64,000 nucleotides of DNA from Sphaerolaimus hirsutus (lineage: Eukaryota; Nematoda; Chromadorea; Monhysterida; Sphaerolaimidae): contig OZ038460.1 of the NCBI GenBank assembly GCA_964036195.1, positions 4,219,504 to 4,283,503 of the forward strand, in the 5' to 3' direction. Below, one piece after another: positions 25,893 through 38,800 of this stretch. Made by a program: the position numbers and the translations under genes. Position 1 is the first letter of the stretch, and every line of letters starts with the position of its first letter. Under the pieces are notes generated by a model. That model was not told where the DNA came from. It made no database searches and saw nothing but the letters and a program-made list of their open reading frames with translations.

Positions 25893-26569
25893 ATGTCCAC
25901 CAAACTGTGCTGCGTCGTGTTGCTGTTGCTGTGCACCCTGTTCGTGTCCGAAGCGGCTGGCATCGAGCAGAACGAGTCCGGCATGCGCTTCAAGCGCGGC
26001 TCGCTGAGCATCAGGTGCACGCGGGAGTGCGCCAGGTTAATTGTGTTCGGGATTTTTTTTTGTTTTGGCAGTTGCGGTTTTGTCAATTTTACAGGACGAA
26101 ATACCGAAGATATTAAGTTATTATGCTGGAACGCGTTAATGACCCCACACACACTAGTTGACATCGACACCAAATGTCAACTGGTTCCGTTCCCAATTCA
26201 ACGCTTGCGATTGAGTGTTGATCGTCGGCTCGTCTGCAAGCTTTGAATCGGAATCGGCACCAGTTGACACTTGGTGTCGATGTCCACTAGCGCGTGTGGG
26301 CCCAATATCGTGCGTTCCCTTCAAAACGAAATGTGTTCCATATAGTGTTGGACCTAAATTGTCAAAATCTGATACTCCTTCAAACAATGTAGTGAATACA
26401 AATATTTGAAAAATTTGGTAAAAACATAAGTACCTGGTCAAACTGCTGTCTTATGATTCATAAAAATTATTTCAGGTATTGGAAATGCCGAGCCGGAAAT
26501 TTGCTGTTTGGCAACTGCAAATATCCGAGTGGGTGCAAATGTAACTGTTTCTTCTGGCAAAAGTGTTGA
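25893..26569 (+). CDS. secreted cysteine-rich (CS-alpha/beta-like) peptide, two exons
   Basis: Exon 1 is 25893-26035, donor GCCAG|GTTAAT, phase 2. Exon 2 is 26476-26569, acceptor ATTTCAG|G, stop TGA. The product is 78 residues: a hydrophobic signal peptide (CCVVLLLLCTLFVSEAAG), a short propeptide ending at the dibasic site FKR, then a mature region of about 43 residues with eight cysteines. Mature spacing is C-x3-C-x4-C-x9-C-x5-C-x1-C-x1-C-x5-C. C-x3-C with a later C-x-C is the hallmark of CS-alpha/beta peptides such as defensins and some venom peptides. The fold, and an antimicrobial or other role, is inference. The intron holds a palindromic transposon (26142-26303), and a degenerate introner-family copy starts 28 bases after the stop. 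Confidence 0.82.
26142..26303. mobile_element. palindromic ACACACTAGTTGACA repeat in the peptide-gene intron
   Basis: 162 bp, arms around GATTGAGTGTTGATCGTCGG. It lies wholly inside the only intron of the plus-strand peptide gene. Confidence 0.65.
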
Positions 26570-26596
26570 CTTTTGTGATTCCATAATAAGCTTTAA

Positions 26597-26768
26597 GTCA
26601 GTCCCACACCTTGTAAAATGCCGTGTACAATGGAAATGTCGCATAAATGTTGTCAAATCTCATACAAAATGTCAAATGGACTGTGATTATCCTGCATTTT
26701 ACAAAAGAGTTGACAGATTTGTCTCTCATTTTACATGACAATTTACAAGATGAGGGACCGGCCCCTGG
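26597..26768. mobile_element. degenerate introner-family copy in the 3' region of the peptide gene
   Basis: Left arm TCAGTCCCACACCTTGTAAAATGCC and right arm end GAGGGACCGGCCCCTGG, with internal TGTCAAAT/ATTTTACA repeats like the intact copies. It lies just after the stop codon of the plus-strand peptide. Confidence 0.5.
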
Positions 26769-27949
26769 TGCTGGTGTTGTTTCAATGTTTGACATTTGCT
26801 GCTAAATACTTTTGTTCACGTAGATGTTATTTTTATATTTAATAGATTTAAAAGCGTAATATTTATTTAATACAATGCAAAATGACATTAGCAAATTAAC
26901 GTTCAACAAAGAGTTGTTTCACGGGAGAAAAAAACTCCGATTATTTTTTGCGAAATACGTAATAGTTAATGAAATGTAACTATCTAATTAGAAAAATGTC
27001 GATGTTTCTGATTGTGACAGACAAATAAATTAATGACTGCGCGAACCTGTAAATATATATTTAACAATGTTTAGCTGACTTCAGATTTGATCAAGACTTA
27101 GGTAAGCCCACAAAATATTTTGATACTTAATACACAATGTTTTCATTCACCAAACAAACATAATTTTACCAATTAAGCTGATCACAAGATCAACACACAC
27201 CATTAAATCAAAGAGAAGGCCAATTATGGCTCGTATATGCAACAACAAATTGGACCTGTGCCAGCATCTTCACAGTCGCCGAAAACCTGAAATTCGATCT
27301 CATTTATTTGGCTATGGCCTACAAATGTTGCACGCTAAATCTTGCAAGTCGGATGTTGACAACCTGGGGATACATAATTCCGCTAGTAGACAAATGAAAC
27401 TTGTTCACTTCCGGAAGATTTTACTTGACATCGTAGCTTTAACCGTGCCATTTACTTAGCGATCAGGGCCGTATCCAGGGGGGGGGGGGCGTGAAATGAT
27501 GTTGACGTGAAATGTCAAGTTGTTCCCTGACACTGTGACGTGAAATGATGATGACGTGAAATGATAAAAATTGAATTTTTCAATTCGCTCTAGTTGTGGC
27601 TGATAACACTCAGTATTGGACACGATTAAGGTATTGATTCATATATTATCCTTAGAAAATTGTAGACCCGTAGCATGATCCACACTCGTGTAATTAATTT
27701 CACGAAAACATTTCACGTCATCATTTCACGTCGAATCGACGCTGAGCTCTAATTCCGGCCACATAGGAAAGTTGAAATCACATAAATAAACAAAATTTAG
27801 TTGACAAGAATTTTGATGTCAACTAGTGTGTGGCCCCTAACTCCCTTGAAACTTTACATATGATACGTACCCCCACTTCACACAGAGCGATTCGGCTCGA
27901 CCAAAACACACGGAAGCCAAAATCCTCAACCCCATTTTCACCCCCACTT

Positions 27950-29796
27950 TCAAATCCACCACCATACCAAACCCCCCTCAAAGTCCACACAAACCTTGCC
28001 CCCGGGACAAGTCTTCTTGAACTTGAGCTTCTCGCAGAACTCCTTGCACATGGCGCCGTCGTTGTCGCAGTACATGGGCTTGCTGCCGCAGCGCGCCTTG
28101 GGCTTGTCGCACTCGAACGGGTCCTCCTCCTCCTCCTCGCCTGGGCAAGTGGGGTTGGATTGAGGGGGGGGGGGGGTTGTGTGGAAAATTGCGAGCTAGT
28201 TGGCGGATCAGACAGCAGTTGATTGACACTCGTGTGTCAACTGGTGATAGTTCCGCAAAATAAGAAGTGAGAAGTGAAATGGCAAATGAAGTAAAAGCGC
28301 AAAGGCGAAATTAAATGGCAAGTGAATTGGCAAAAGCTAAGTAAAAATAAATATAAATAAAAAGTAATTTCCCCACGTTTTTGTCAATTTCCTTCTCAAT
28401 TGACTTGCCATTTCACTACGCCTTTGCGCTTTTACTTCGCATTTGCCATTTCACTTCTCATTTTGCGGAACTGGCCCCTGGTCTGTGTCAACTCAAATTT
28501 CGCCTGAGTGTGTGTGCCGCCATTTTTTTTCAGACGTGTGCGAAAAATGGTTGATCATGATAGCCTATTTACCCAGAGGGCATAAAACAGCGACAGTTCA
28601 CTGACAATTTGCTTGAAAACAATGGCAAATGTGACGACAGCTTTCTTAAAAAAATTCTGTAAATTAATTCGTCACTCATTTTGATAAATTCAGATGTGGT
28701 GCACCCATTCTCAGCAAGCTGACATCTATGGGATGGCTAGTGTAAAAAGTTACAAGACCTTGGCACAGAGAGCCAAATATGCCATGGTACTTTTCACACC
28801 ACTAGCACCAATCACCAGTACTGCCACAGTGAAAATACACTGATTTGGCAAACCCCAAACTTTTGACTCAAGACATTAAACTGAATATTTTAAAATTGAA
28901 CACTTTTGTATACCTAAGTGTCATGCAATATTGCCAGCAACATTTACCAGCCAATGGAGATACAGCAAGTGCCAAAGTAGCATTATGCTTTTAATAGGCA
29001 TGGTATCAGGCAGTAATGTGTGACAGCAAAATGGTGCCCAGCCCCAAAACAGCTATTGTACCCCATCTCTTGGCAAATGGATCAGAAAAAGGATCAGGAT
29101 TTTCCATTGCACCTTTTCATCACTATCGCTGACAAATTCGAAATGGTTTACAGATGGCCACCACCAAATGCTGACAAATTCCAGTCAACCACAAACTAGT
29201 GTTTGTCAGCGAATTGTCAGTACTCCACCTGGTCCCACCCCGCTCACCTCCTTCTTCACCCTCTTCACCCCCCTCTTCACCGTCACCACCCTCATCGCCA
29301 CCCTCGTCACCCCCTTCTTCACCCCCTTCTTCGCCTTCGCCGCCCTCGCCTTCGTCACCGCAGGCGGAGGTCACTGCGTGTTGTGGATGAGGCTTTTGCA
29401 TTTGTATTTATAAGCCACTGACAGTACACGTTACAATTTAATCTCACTGAAACTGAATGAAAACTCACGAATTATTATATTTTCTTTAAACAATACACCA
29501 GTCACACAATGGGTGAATTTGTCGCGTAATTTTTCACGCGACTTTAAAATGCGGTAGCACAAATCAGCGTTAACACGCCTTCGCAGCCTTTTGAGAGCAG
29601 ACTTTTTCTTATTGAAATGACCGGGTACAGATTCAATTAGAATGTAAAGTGCTTGTAAGGCACCCGACGTTTGACTTTTGCCTAAATTTGACACTTTGGG
29701 TAAAAATTTCTCCAAAAATCCTCACCACTAACCATATGCAAAGTTCAGGATCAAAAATCCAAGCAGCAAGAACTGTAATACTCTATTGCGTTGCAT
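27950..29796 (-). CDS. secreted acidic/cysteine-rich peptide, three exons
   Basis: Exon 1 is 29796-29733: start codon, signal peptide (RVLQFLLLGFLILNFAYG), donor TATG|GTTAGT, phase 1. Exon 2 is 29373-29248: a Gly/Glu/Asp-rich acidic segment, donor GGAG|GTGAGC, phase 1. Exon 3 starts at 28140 after TTGCCCAG|. It encodes EEEEEDP and a cysteine domain, C-x6-C-x6-C-x6-C-x3-C-x8-C. It either ends at an AAG|GTTTGT donor (27995) leading to an exon I could not find, or reads on 15 codons, gaining one cysteine, to TGA at 27952-27950. The design (signal, acidic propeptide, Cys-rich end) is typical of secreted defence or venom peptides; no family is recognised. A 5' UTR exon boundary is likely at TTTTGTAG| just upstream (about 29849). 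Confidence 0.7.
28245..28477. mobile_element. palindromic element with 4-base CTGG duplication, introner relative
   Basis: Ends TGATAGTTCCGCAAAAT and ATTTTGCGGAACTGGCCC, inverted; flanks CTGG/CTGG. It is inserted into a copy of the ACACACTAGTTGACA repeat. The same repeat at 56098-56296 is uninterrupted at CTGG (56125-56128), an internal empty site. Confidence 0.75.
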
Positions 29797-29849
29797 TTTA
29801 AAATTTCCCGGCGATGTCTGGTAAGGCGGCTGTGAATCTGATCTACAAA

Positions 29850-31110
29850 AAAATTGACATACTATTTTACATAAATATCAATGTACTTAGGTAGTTTAAT
29901 TTAAAACGGCCACATAATAATGAGAAGGATTTTAATTATTCACATGTTGTTACAAACATTTACATGAGCACTTACAAAAACGTGGAAATCAAAAAAATAA
30001 TGTTGAGGGGATGTACCATTTCTTAAACCCACACATCTCTAACATAATTTACAGCTGAAAAAGTGAGATCATTACAATCAAAACTTTACAAATACATCTC
30101 TGCATTTCACTGGAGCAAATGAAATGAGTACCCAACAGCCAATCCCATTACAATATCCCAAAACGATTTACTGATTTCCATTCCAGCCAGCGAAACGAGA
30201 ATTGGCTAAAACAAAAGTTGTAATAATTAATGAACAGAAAACCCAGTGCGCGCTACCTGATGACGCGCCCAACTTTTTATCGTTTGGTTTTGTGCAGATG
30301 TGACAATCGGTTTTTGTAGTATGAAAGTTATCTTTTGTAGAATTAGAGATATTAAAAATCATCAAATAAGCACCCTCGAACAACTCCCCTGCCTTGAGCA
30401 ACTTACCTGTGTTAGTCGAGTGAGAGGAAAATAACTCCTTAACTCAAAAAACTCCCCTCTTTGATGGGTGACAAAAACGTCACATGTATAGAAAAACTTT
30501 ATATGTATGTATTCTTAGAAACATGCATTTCTTGCAACTGATGTTCACTAGTATTCATTTCATTGCTTGAATTTTGGAATTTGTATCCCAGCTTATGGAT
30601 TTATGTGGTTAATTTACTCTTATTCGTATAATAATATAATCAGACGAAATCCTTGGGGAAGCGGTACCCTTCTCCATCGAATATGCCATTTATTACTTCT
30701 TGAAATTTAAATTTTCTTCACTATTTACACCTAAATTTCACAATAAACTAATTTTCATCAAAACAACATTTCTCATTCTAATCAACAATAAAAATATGGT
30801 GTTTACACTCGCTATCATAGTGCGTGTTTGATATTTACAAAATTTCAACACCCCAATTAACAAATTTGCACGGCACTATTTGACGTCTGACATTGCAGCC
30901 CCACGTGTAGACAAAATACGGCTAAACTGGAAATTGATTCAAGATTTTATTGATGAGAACTAAACAAACTAATGAAATTCAAGTGAAATCGATCACGAAA
31001 TCACTGATAAGGATTATTTTAATTCTGTTTATTTCTACTGCATTTGTTTTTCAAAATTCAATGTTTTCAACACGGCGTATCAACTCAAGCAAGCACTGGA
31101 TTCAAAGAAT
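29850..31110. other. gene-free stretch upstream of the acidic peptide gene
   Basis: AT-rich, no supported gene. It may hold the promoter and 5' UTR exon of the minus-strand peptide gene. Confidence 0.35.
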
Positions 31111-31115
31111 ATGTG

Positions 31116-31199
31116 TACCGTATTTACTTGGAGTACCCCCATGGGGTTTATTATCCCGCCAGCAAATTTCGATGGGGGTTAATTCGAGGAAATACGGTA
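31116..31199. mobile_element. 84-bp TACCGTATTT-type MITE
   Basis: Minimal member: TACCGTATTTACTTGGAGTA ... AATTCGAGGAAATACGGTA. Confidence 0.6.
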
Positions 31200-31299
31200 G
31201 CTTAATTGCTAAAACACTGCTCATATGAGTCTAAGCAGGCATTTTTTGCATACCTGAGTCGCATCGACATCGATATCGACTGAATTACGACAAAAAGTG

Positions 31300-31790
31300 T
31301 ACCTATGCCGGCCGGTGCCGGCCACCGAAAGGCACCAGCACCGGTGCTGGTGCGGTGCCCTTTTGATTTTAAGAAGTGCCCTGCCGAGGTGCCGGTGCCA
31401 TTTTTTCAGAATAGCACCGGTGCTGGTACCGGTGCGGTGCGGTACGGTGCCAATTTTTGGACGGTGGCCAAGGTGCTGGCACCGGCCGAAAAAAGTGGGG
31501 CACCGGGAAAGTCACCGGCAGGATTTCAAGGGCTTGACGTGTGTTTATCTCCAGTACATTTGTGTTCATTTAAAAAGTGACCCAATTAAATGCGATATGC
31601 CCATGGCCACTTTTTAATTGCTATTCTCATTACAACCATAAAAACCTAACGATCTCCTTAACCTTTCCGTGCTAGCACCGGTTAGTTACCGGCGGTAACC
31701 ACTGCTGACCTTAGGTGGCGGTGCCATTTTTTCAGAATGGCGCCGGTGCCGGTGCGGTGCGGTGCCATTTTTTGGCCTGGCCAACAATGG
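31300..31790. repeat. GC-rich CCGGTGCC repeats
   Basis: Irregular repeats of GGTGCCGGTGC and GCACCGGTGC, in two blocks (31305-31530 and 31675-31780). No gene is seen. Confidence 0.65.
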
Positions 31791-32688
31791 CGCTAATTTA
31801 TCACTATGAAGTATGAAGTGACGTATGCCTTGTTATGTTTTTTTTGTAGCTGTGTATTTATCAACGTGTTCATTCCAGACTACTTTCCTAAGGTTTTGCG
31901 TGTTTTTTTGTTTATTCATCAAATTAATTGCGATGTGCAACGCTGCAAAAATAATGAGGAATGATTTTGAAGAATAAATGGTTCCCTAAAACGAGACGAA
32001 ATTTCAGTATAAGTCAGCCATATTAAAATGTCTATTCAAATGGCACCATGCAAATATAATTTTTCAATAATAATCTAGCCCCATCGCATTAGATCAGAAG
32101 TCAACGCCCCAAAAGTCTGGAGTCTGGAGTAGATGATATCAAATCAACATCATATATAATATGAGTTATAAAAACAAATAATATCAAAATCCGTTTTGAA
32201 GACCAAAAGAACATGGATAACATCGTGCCGAATGTTAACAATATAAAAATCATTCATAACTGTTTATAAAAAGCTCACAAACCAGCACCATCACTTCCTT
32301 TACACAAAAATTGACAATATGCCAATTAATACTACAAAATTTAATAGGTAGATAAACATTTTCGTGGGGGTGCGGGGTGGATAAAACTATTTCGGAATCG
32401 AGGCGAAAATCGTGTGATATTTACGAATATAAACATCCATTCTCCATCGATGAGCTCAAATTCAGCATATGTGCAGTGTGAAGGATTAGTCAGCGCTCAG
32501 AAAACATACTCGCATGTGTAAATATTCACATACACAGCATAACCGACCCTGGAACGGGTGTGAATGGACACATCGGGCATTAATTGAACTAATCGATAAA
32601 ATAATGAGCGATATCGCCTTTACGCACCATATAAATACATAGAACAAGAGCAACCCCCCCGCACCCCCAAAATACCCCCCAACCCCAA

Positions 32689-32869
32689 TCACAACAACAG
32701 CGCCGCCCGGGTCTGTTTCTCCCCACCGTGGTGCTGGTGCTGTTCGAGGGCGGCGGGCAGGTAAGCCATGGACGCGCGCGCGGACAAGTGCGACTCGTCG
32801 ATGTAGTATATGCGCTCAATGTCCTCGGGTCGGTAGGCCAGGGGGAGTAATAGGCTCTTGAGGTTCGCT
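32689..32869 (-). CDS. K2P channel, last coding exon
   Basis: Acceptor CCCCCCAG|AGCG in a long C tract, entering in phase 2. It encodes 59 residues (for example YRPEDIERIYYIDESHLSAR) and ends at TGA (32691-32689). No AATAAA is close downstream; an ATTAAA lies at about 32345-32340 on the minus strand. Confidence 0.85.
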
Positions 32870-35800
32870 CTGGGGGGTTGGGGGGTTGGGGGTTGAGAGG
32901 GGGGAAAGTGGGGGATTGGTGTTTACCTGAAAAGTTCAGGAATTTGGCATGGATGAGTGAATATTTATTGCACGCCAGCTGCCTATCATGTTCTAGACCA
33001 AGTTGTTGATATTTATTAAGGTTGAAAAAAAATTGTCGAAAATTTGGCAAACATAACATCCTACGGAAATTTTTTATGTGAAAAGCTGATGATGTTATTT
33101 GAATACGCCTGCTCTACAGTGGGCGACAAACACAAATGCATAGATATTTATCTATGCCTCTGTGTTTACCTGTGCAATCGTGTTGCAAAATACCGTATTT
33201 CCTCGAAATACCCCCCCCCCTCAAAATGGGCACTATGAATTTGTGGTAAGGGAAATGCATAACAGACGTTCAAAACACTTACTGTGTTACGTTAGAACAT
33301 CGTTTATACCATCTATTTACATCCTTAAGGTAGTAAAAACTTATAAATGGTGGTTATTGTTGTATTTTTCACGTTTTTCTCTCGAAATTTTCATACTGAA
33401 AAAATAAACCCCCTGGGGGGTAATTCGAGGAAATACGGTAGTGAATTTATAGTGTCTTTGCATTTATTTTTACCGGAATGAGGATTTAGCCCAAATAGCT
33501 TAAAAATATCCAAAAACACAGTACCTAGTGAATTTGAGGGTAAAAACTTGGAATTTAATGATTTTGAGTGAAAATTGGGGCGAAATTTCTGAATAATACC
33601 AACTTTTACATTTTCCAAGGACAAAAGTAATTTATTGCTATAGCTATACAATATCTACTCAGTGGTGAGTACAAAATAAATACTTTACATTTACATGTAC
33701 TTTCATAAAAGTTCAGCACTTTTAAAACCTCTGATAGAAATGTGTTTGGAATTTCAGCTGTCAACTAATGTGGAATGAGCACAGTGAATCAAAAAAAATG
33801 AAAATTGCCAACACGCGCCCTACAGGGTTTAGATGTGTAATGGGCTTAGATGTGTGATCGGTAGAATAGAATCTGGGCCGGGTCTAGATGTGTGATGGGT
33901 TTAGATGTATATTAGGCTTCAGTCATTTAAATGCCACTTCTCATGGAAAAATGAATCAACATCAACAAAAAATCCCGATGCCTCAACATTATCCTAGACT
34001 CCGTAAAATGTCATGAAAAACTGTCAAATTTACCGAAAATAAGTGCTCCGACTACAAATTGCTCGATGACAAGATGTTTATAATCACGCGGTATATGATG
34101 AACTGTGAAAAAAGTGAAAGACGGGAAATGTGCAACGATTATAATGGCCTAAAATCAACATCTGAAAATCAACAATTTTGTAGCTGCCTGCAATCTGTGC
34201 GAGTGGGGGGGGGGAGGAATTTGAAAAGAAAGTACGGGACCCTTGCGATCATGAACAGCATTGAAAAAATCTCTGGCAGAATTGTGTAAAAAATATCAGA
34301 AATTATAGGATTATTTGTATTTATATTTCTCCGGAGTTTGGTCAAAGTAACTTAATCGTATTTTCTTTTTTGAGAAATTGCATAGGATCATATTTAATTA
34401 CCTATTTTTTTCAAAAACAGCCACTTCCAATGCTAATCATGAAACATGCGTTTTCGACAACAAAGTGCTGTGCGAGTTCCGTCATTTTTACTTTTCCCTA
34501 ATCGTTTCAGGTGACTGTGCTGATACAACAGTCCATACACCGAAACGGGCGACACAACATTCGCTAAAACGCACTCTCATAGATTCAAATCAAGTCCGTG
34601 ATCGTGGAGCCAGTCCCGCAACCTGTTAAATGCCACGTAAAAATGTAAAAGGTCACACGAATTTGTCAACTGTTATTTAAAATGTTAAAAGTCACACAAA
34701 TCTGTCAAGTGTCATGTAAGATGTAAAATGCCCAGTAAATTTTTTTATTTTTTTTATTTTTTTCATTTCAGGCATTCTACATATTAATGACATTTTACAG
34801 CGTGCAGGACTGGCCCCTGGGTGGCACAAAACCAAACTGTTGGCATCAATTAGAATTGGACGCTGGCGCCATGGTGTAGAGTGTGGACAGACTGCTCCTA
34901 ATGTCGATTTGCACTAGATGTTGTCATTCTTACCATTACTATCTTAACCCTCCTCATCTAAGGTTGTTAGTGTGTCAACTTTTGTATTCTGTTTTCCGAA
35001 ACACAAAGTGTAAAAAAATTTTATTGTTACAATGGACAAACCTGCAAATTTCCGGCAATTTTCCTCTTTCCATTTTGCTTCATTTCATTTTTAAATTTTC
35101 CGGCCAGTAAATTTTTACCTTTCTATTTTCCGTAAAATTTTTTGACACCCTACATCTAACTGCTGACGATAAAAGTGCTCACCGTCACCTTTTCATGTGT
35201 ATGCGTTTTACAACAGGTAAATAAGTACTATTTAAAACAAACACCCACCTGAGCGGCAGCGCCGCCAAATCGGCCTCAGTAAATCCATAGGTCTTTCTCA
35301 ACATCCTCTGATAAGCCATCAAATCGCCCAGAGTCCTTACTCGCTGCTGCAAATCGTGTATCTTCCTGCCTACGGTATGTATTTTCCGTATGTAGTGGCT
35401 GCCAACCAAATCGACGCACATTGTGGCCAGGGTAAGGCCCAGGAGCACGTAGGGCAAAGTGAGCCAGTAGTACCTGAGTGGGCGGAGCTTGGGTTTGGGC
35501 GGGGACGGTAAGTGCAATGAGGAAGATTCGATGAGTGTACTCGGCGGACTGCAGAGTATGCGCTCAAAATTTGTTACCGTATTTTTTCTAATAGAACGGC
35601 ATACCTCGAGTAGAACGGCACCTCCAATAGAATGGCAGGTTTTGGCACTTATTAACACCCAGTAAAAGAATGGAACGGCAGCCTCCAATAGAACGGCATC
35701 TCCAATAGAGCGGCAGGTAGAAATTACGTTGACGGTGTCAGGAGTAGTGATGGAAAAGCGCCATGGCGCTGGCGCCTGGCGCTAGCGCCAAAGCAAAAAG

Positions 35801-38800
35801 CGCCATGGCGCTTTTGGCGCTTGGCGCCATTTTGCTGTGGCGCTATTGGCGCTTGGCGCTGTGGTCGTGAAAAGTGCCATGGCGCTTTTGGCGCTTGGCG
35901 CTATTTATCGGTGGCGCCTTTGGCGCCTGGCGCTGGCATTTAAAAAAGCGCCACCAACAGACAGTGAAAAATGCACAGCGTTCACATAGAAAAAGTTTAT
36001 CACACAAGTGTGAGCAGGGTTGGCAAAATCTCAGAAAAAAATAAAAATAAAATAAAAATAAAATGGAATATTCAAGAATAAAATAAAATAAAATAAAATG
36101 GAAAATTAAAGAATAAAAATAAAAATTGTATAAAAATTCTAATTTTTGTAAAAATTTTTGTAAAATTGTATAAAAATTCGTATTTTTGTAAAATTGTATA
36201 AAAATTCATATTTTTTGAAAAATTTTGTCTCATTGCTTGAGTCTCTACCTGTTTATTCATGGATCTGGGGGCAGTCCCAAGCAGAGTTGTTAAAATACCG
36301 GTATTTTTGGAAAGTGTAAGTGTAAGTGTAAATACACTTTCCAAATTTTGAGTATGGATACCAAAAGTGTAAGGTATTTTAAAAATACCTAGGAAAGTGT
36401 AAAAAAAGTGTAAGTGTAAAAAAATTTTTAAGAAAGGGCTTTCACTGTTGAGCATTAGAAAACACCACTGTTTTCACCTTTAGATCAATTTATTTATCAT
36501 TTTCATGCATTATTTCACATTTTACTGCCTTTTATAAAACATTTCAGACTGTAACAAATACTGTAGTGGTAAATATGAAGTTCCCTAATAATGGCACTTT
36601 TTCAGTGTTGATATTTCACTGATTAAGCAATGCGATACACACTGTTTAAATGCAAGAATGGACATGCAGCAAATGTCAATGCAAAAGCCAGTTGACTTTG
36701 TGTCCAGCTGGTGAATTTCCATTGATCTTGTCCTTTTTACAAACGTACGATGAAACTGTAGAATACCACAAGTACTGATCAAAGGCTAGTTTGTACATTT
36801 GCCATATTTTCTACATTCAATGCATAACTGCATGTGTGCACTGTGCAGTTATTTTTTGTACATGACCCTATTTTATGCTTTCTCAAAAGCATAAAACAGG
36901 GCCATCTGAAAGAAAAAAATACACTTTCTGTACCCGGGTATTTTCTCAGGAAAGTGTAAAAAAAGTGTATGGGTATTTTATGAAAGTGTAAGTGTAAGTG
37001 TAAATATAAATACCCATTTACCCGGGTATTTCGGGTAAGTGTAAATACACTTTCGCAACTCTGGTCCCAAGCATTGTAAAGTGTCAAATGTCATGTAAAA
37101 TGTCATGCAAAGTGTCAATTGTCATGACAAATGTAAAGTAAAGTGTAAATTGTCATGACATGTAAAAATTGAAGTTTCAATTGTCATGCAAATTGTACTC
37201 AAATCTCATGTTTTATTTCAAAATCTTATGTTTTGTATCCAAATTATGTTGTTGTTGACTCCAAATCTTATGTGAACATTTGGATACAAAAAATAAGATT
37301 TGGATATAAAACATACTATGGATACAAAAACACAAGATTTGGATACACAATTTACATTTTGCATGACATTTGTCATGACAATTGCCACTTTGCTTGACAT
37401 TTTACAAGAAACTTGACATTTTGCATGACAATTGATACTTAACTTTACATTTGTCATGATAATTGACACTTTGCATGACATTTTACAAATGTGCCCAGCA
37501 CACTCCAGTAGTCCTTCTACTGAAAATGCAAACCATTCTTATCAATAATTGTAACTTTACACTTGCAGCTAGCTTACAATACATACTGCATGCAACTTTT
37601 GAAAAGTAAGGGAAAAATTTGTCACAGGTTTTTTATGTATAGGTCTAAGTATAACATTTTTGTGGCCTTGCATGCATGTTTCAGACTTTTTGTAAAATTT
37701 TTGTACAATTTTTGTAAAATTTTTGTAAAATGTGTCATTTTATTTTATTAATGACTTTTGGGAATAAAATAAAATAAAATAAAATGAAACAAGAATAAAA
37801 TAAAAATAAAATAAAAATTTTATACAATTTTTATACAATTTTACTAAAATGAATTTTTATAAAACCAACCCTGAGTGTGAGTACTTTGTGATGTTACACA
37901 AAAAGCATTTGAATGGGTGTGGACTGTGGAGCATTATAAGTGTATTGGCGCTTGGCGCCATTGCTTCCTGGCGCCATTGGCGCTTGGCGCCGTGGTCCTG
38001 GAAAGCGCCATGGCGCTTTTGGCGCTTGGCGCCAAAAGTCTGGCGCTTTTTCCATCACTAGTCAGGAGTGTCAAAACACCAACAGGTATATTTGGGAAAT
38101 TGGTGGTGAGAACATCAAGTGTGTTCAGAACAATGATTCAGGGGTTGTTTTCACATATCGTTTTGTCTCACTAAAATACTATGTTCAAATATGAAAACAG
38201 TGTGAAAATTTTGATGAAAAAGTAGATCGGCAGCCTCCAATAGAATGGCACCTCCAATAGAATGGCAGGCAAAAAAGTTGACGAAAACAATAGAACGGCG
38301 CCGTTGTATTAGAAGAAATACGATACCTATGTCTTAGTCGATAAAGCGCGAGCAGGTTACTTACGCATGTACTTTCAGGAAGAAAAAAAAACTACCGTAT
38401 TACCTCGAAAAAACCCCATGGGGGTTTATTATTTCGCCAGCATAATTTGAGGGGGGGTTAATTCGAGGGGGGGGGGGTATTCGAGGGGGGGGGGGTTATT
38501 ATTTCGCCAGAAATTTTCGTGAAATTCATAGTAAAGAATACGCCTTTTCGTACACATAACGGTAATAAACGTGAGAATATAGGTTATATTGGGGCCATCT
38601 GTGCACAAATGAGTGTATAAGAGTAGCTGCGATGCAAATAAGTAAAGTCGGCAGACGTATCGTCCTACAAACATTTGCGTCAGTCTCTCCAGTGGAGGGT
38701 GCATGTCGTCATTATTGTGACGCAATATTTTAATGATTGGAATGGATCGGGTCATTTATGAAAACTTGGCTCTTATCCCAGTTTCCAGTTGCGTATTATA

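Larger units (their letters stand above)
35745..38060. mobile_element. fold-back hAT-type element, TAGTGATGGAAAA termini
   Basis: Exact duplication GTCAGGAG (35737-35744 and 38061-38068). GGCGCCATGGCGC-rich arms lie at both ends, split by the nested element 36015-37873. Confidence 0.82.

Noticed and set aside
29199..29390. Plus-strand Pro/Ser-rich open frames
   Set aside because: They are the antisense of the Gly/Glu/Asp-rich exon, which has proper splice sites and phases on the minus strand.
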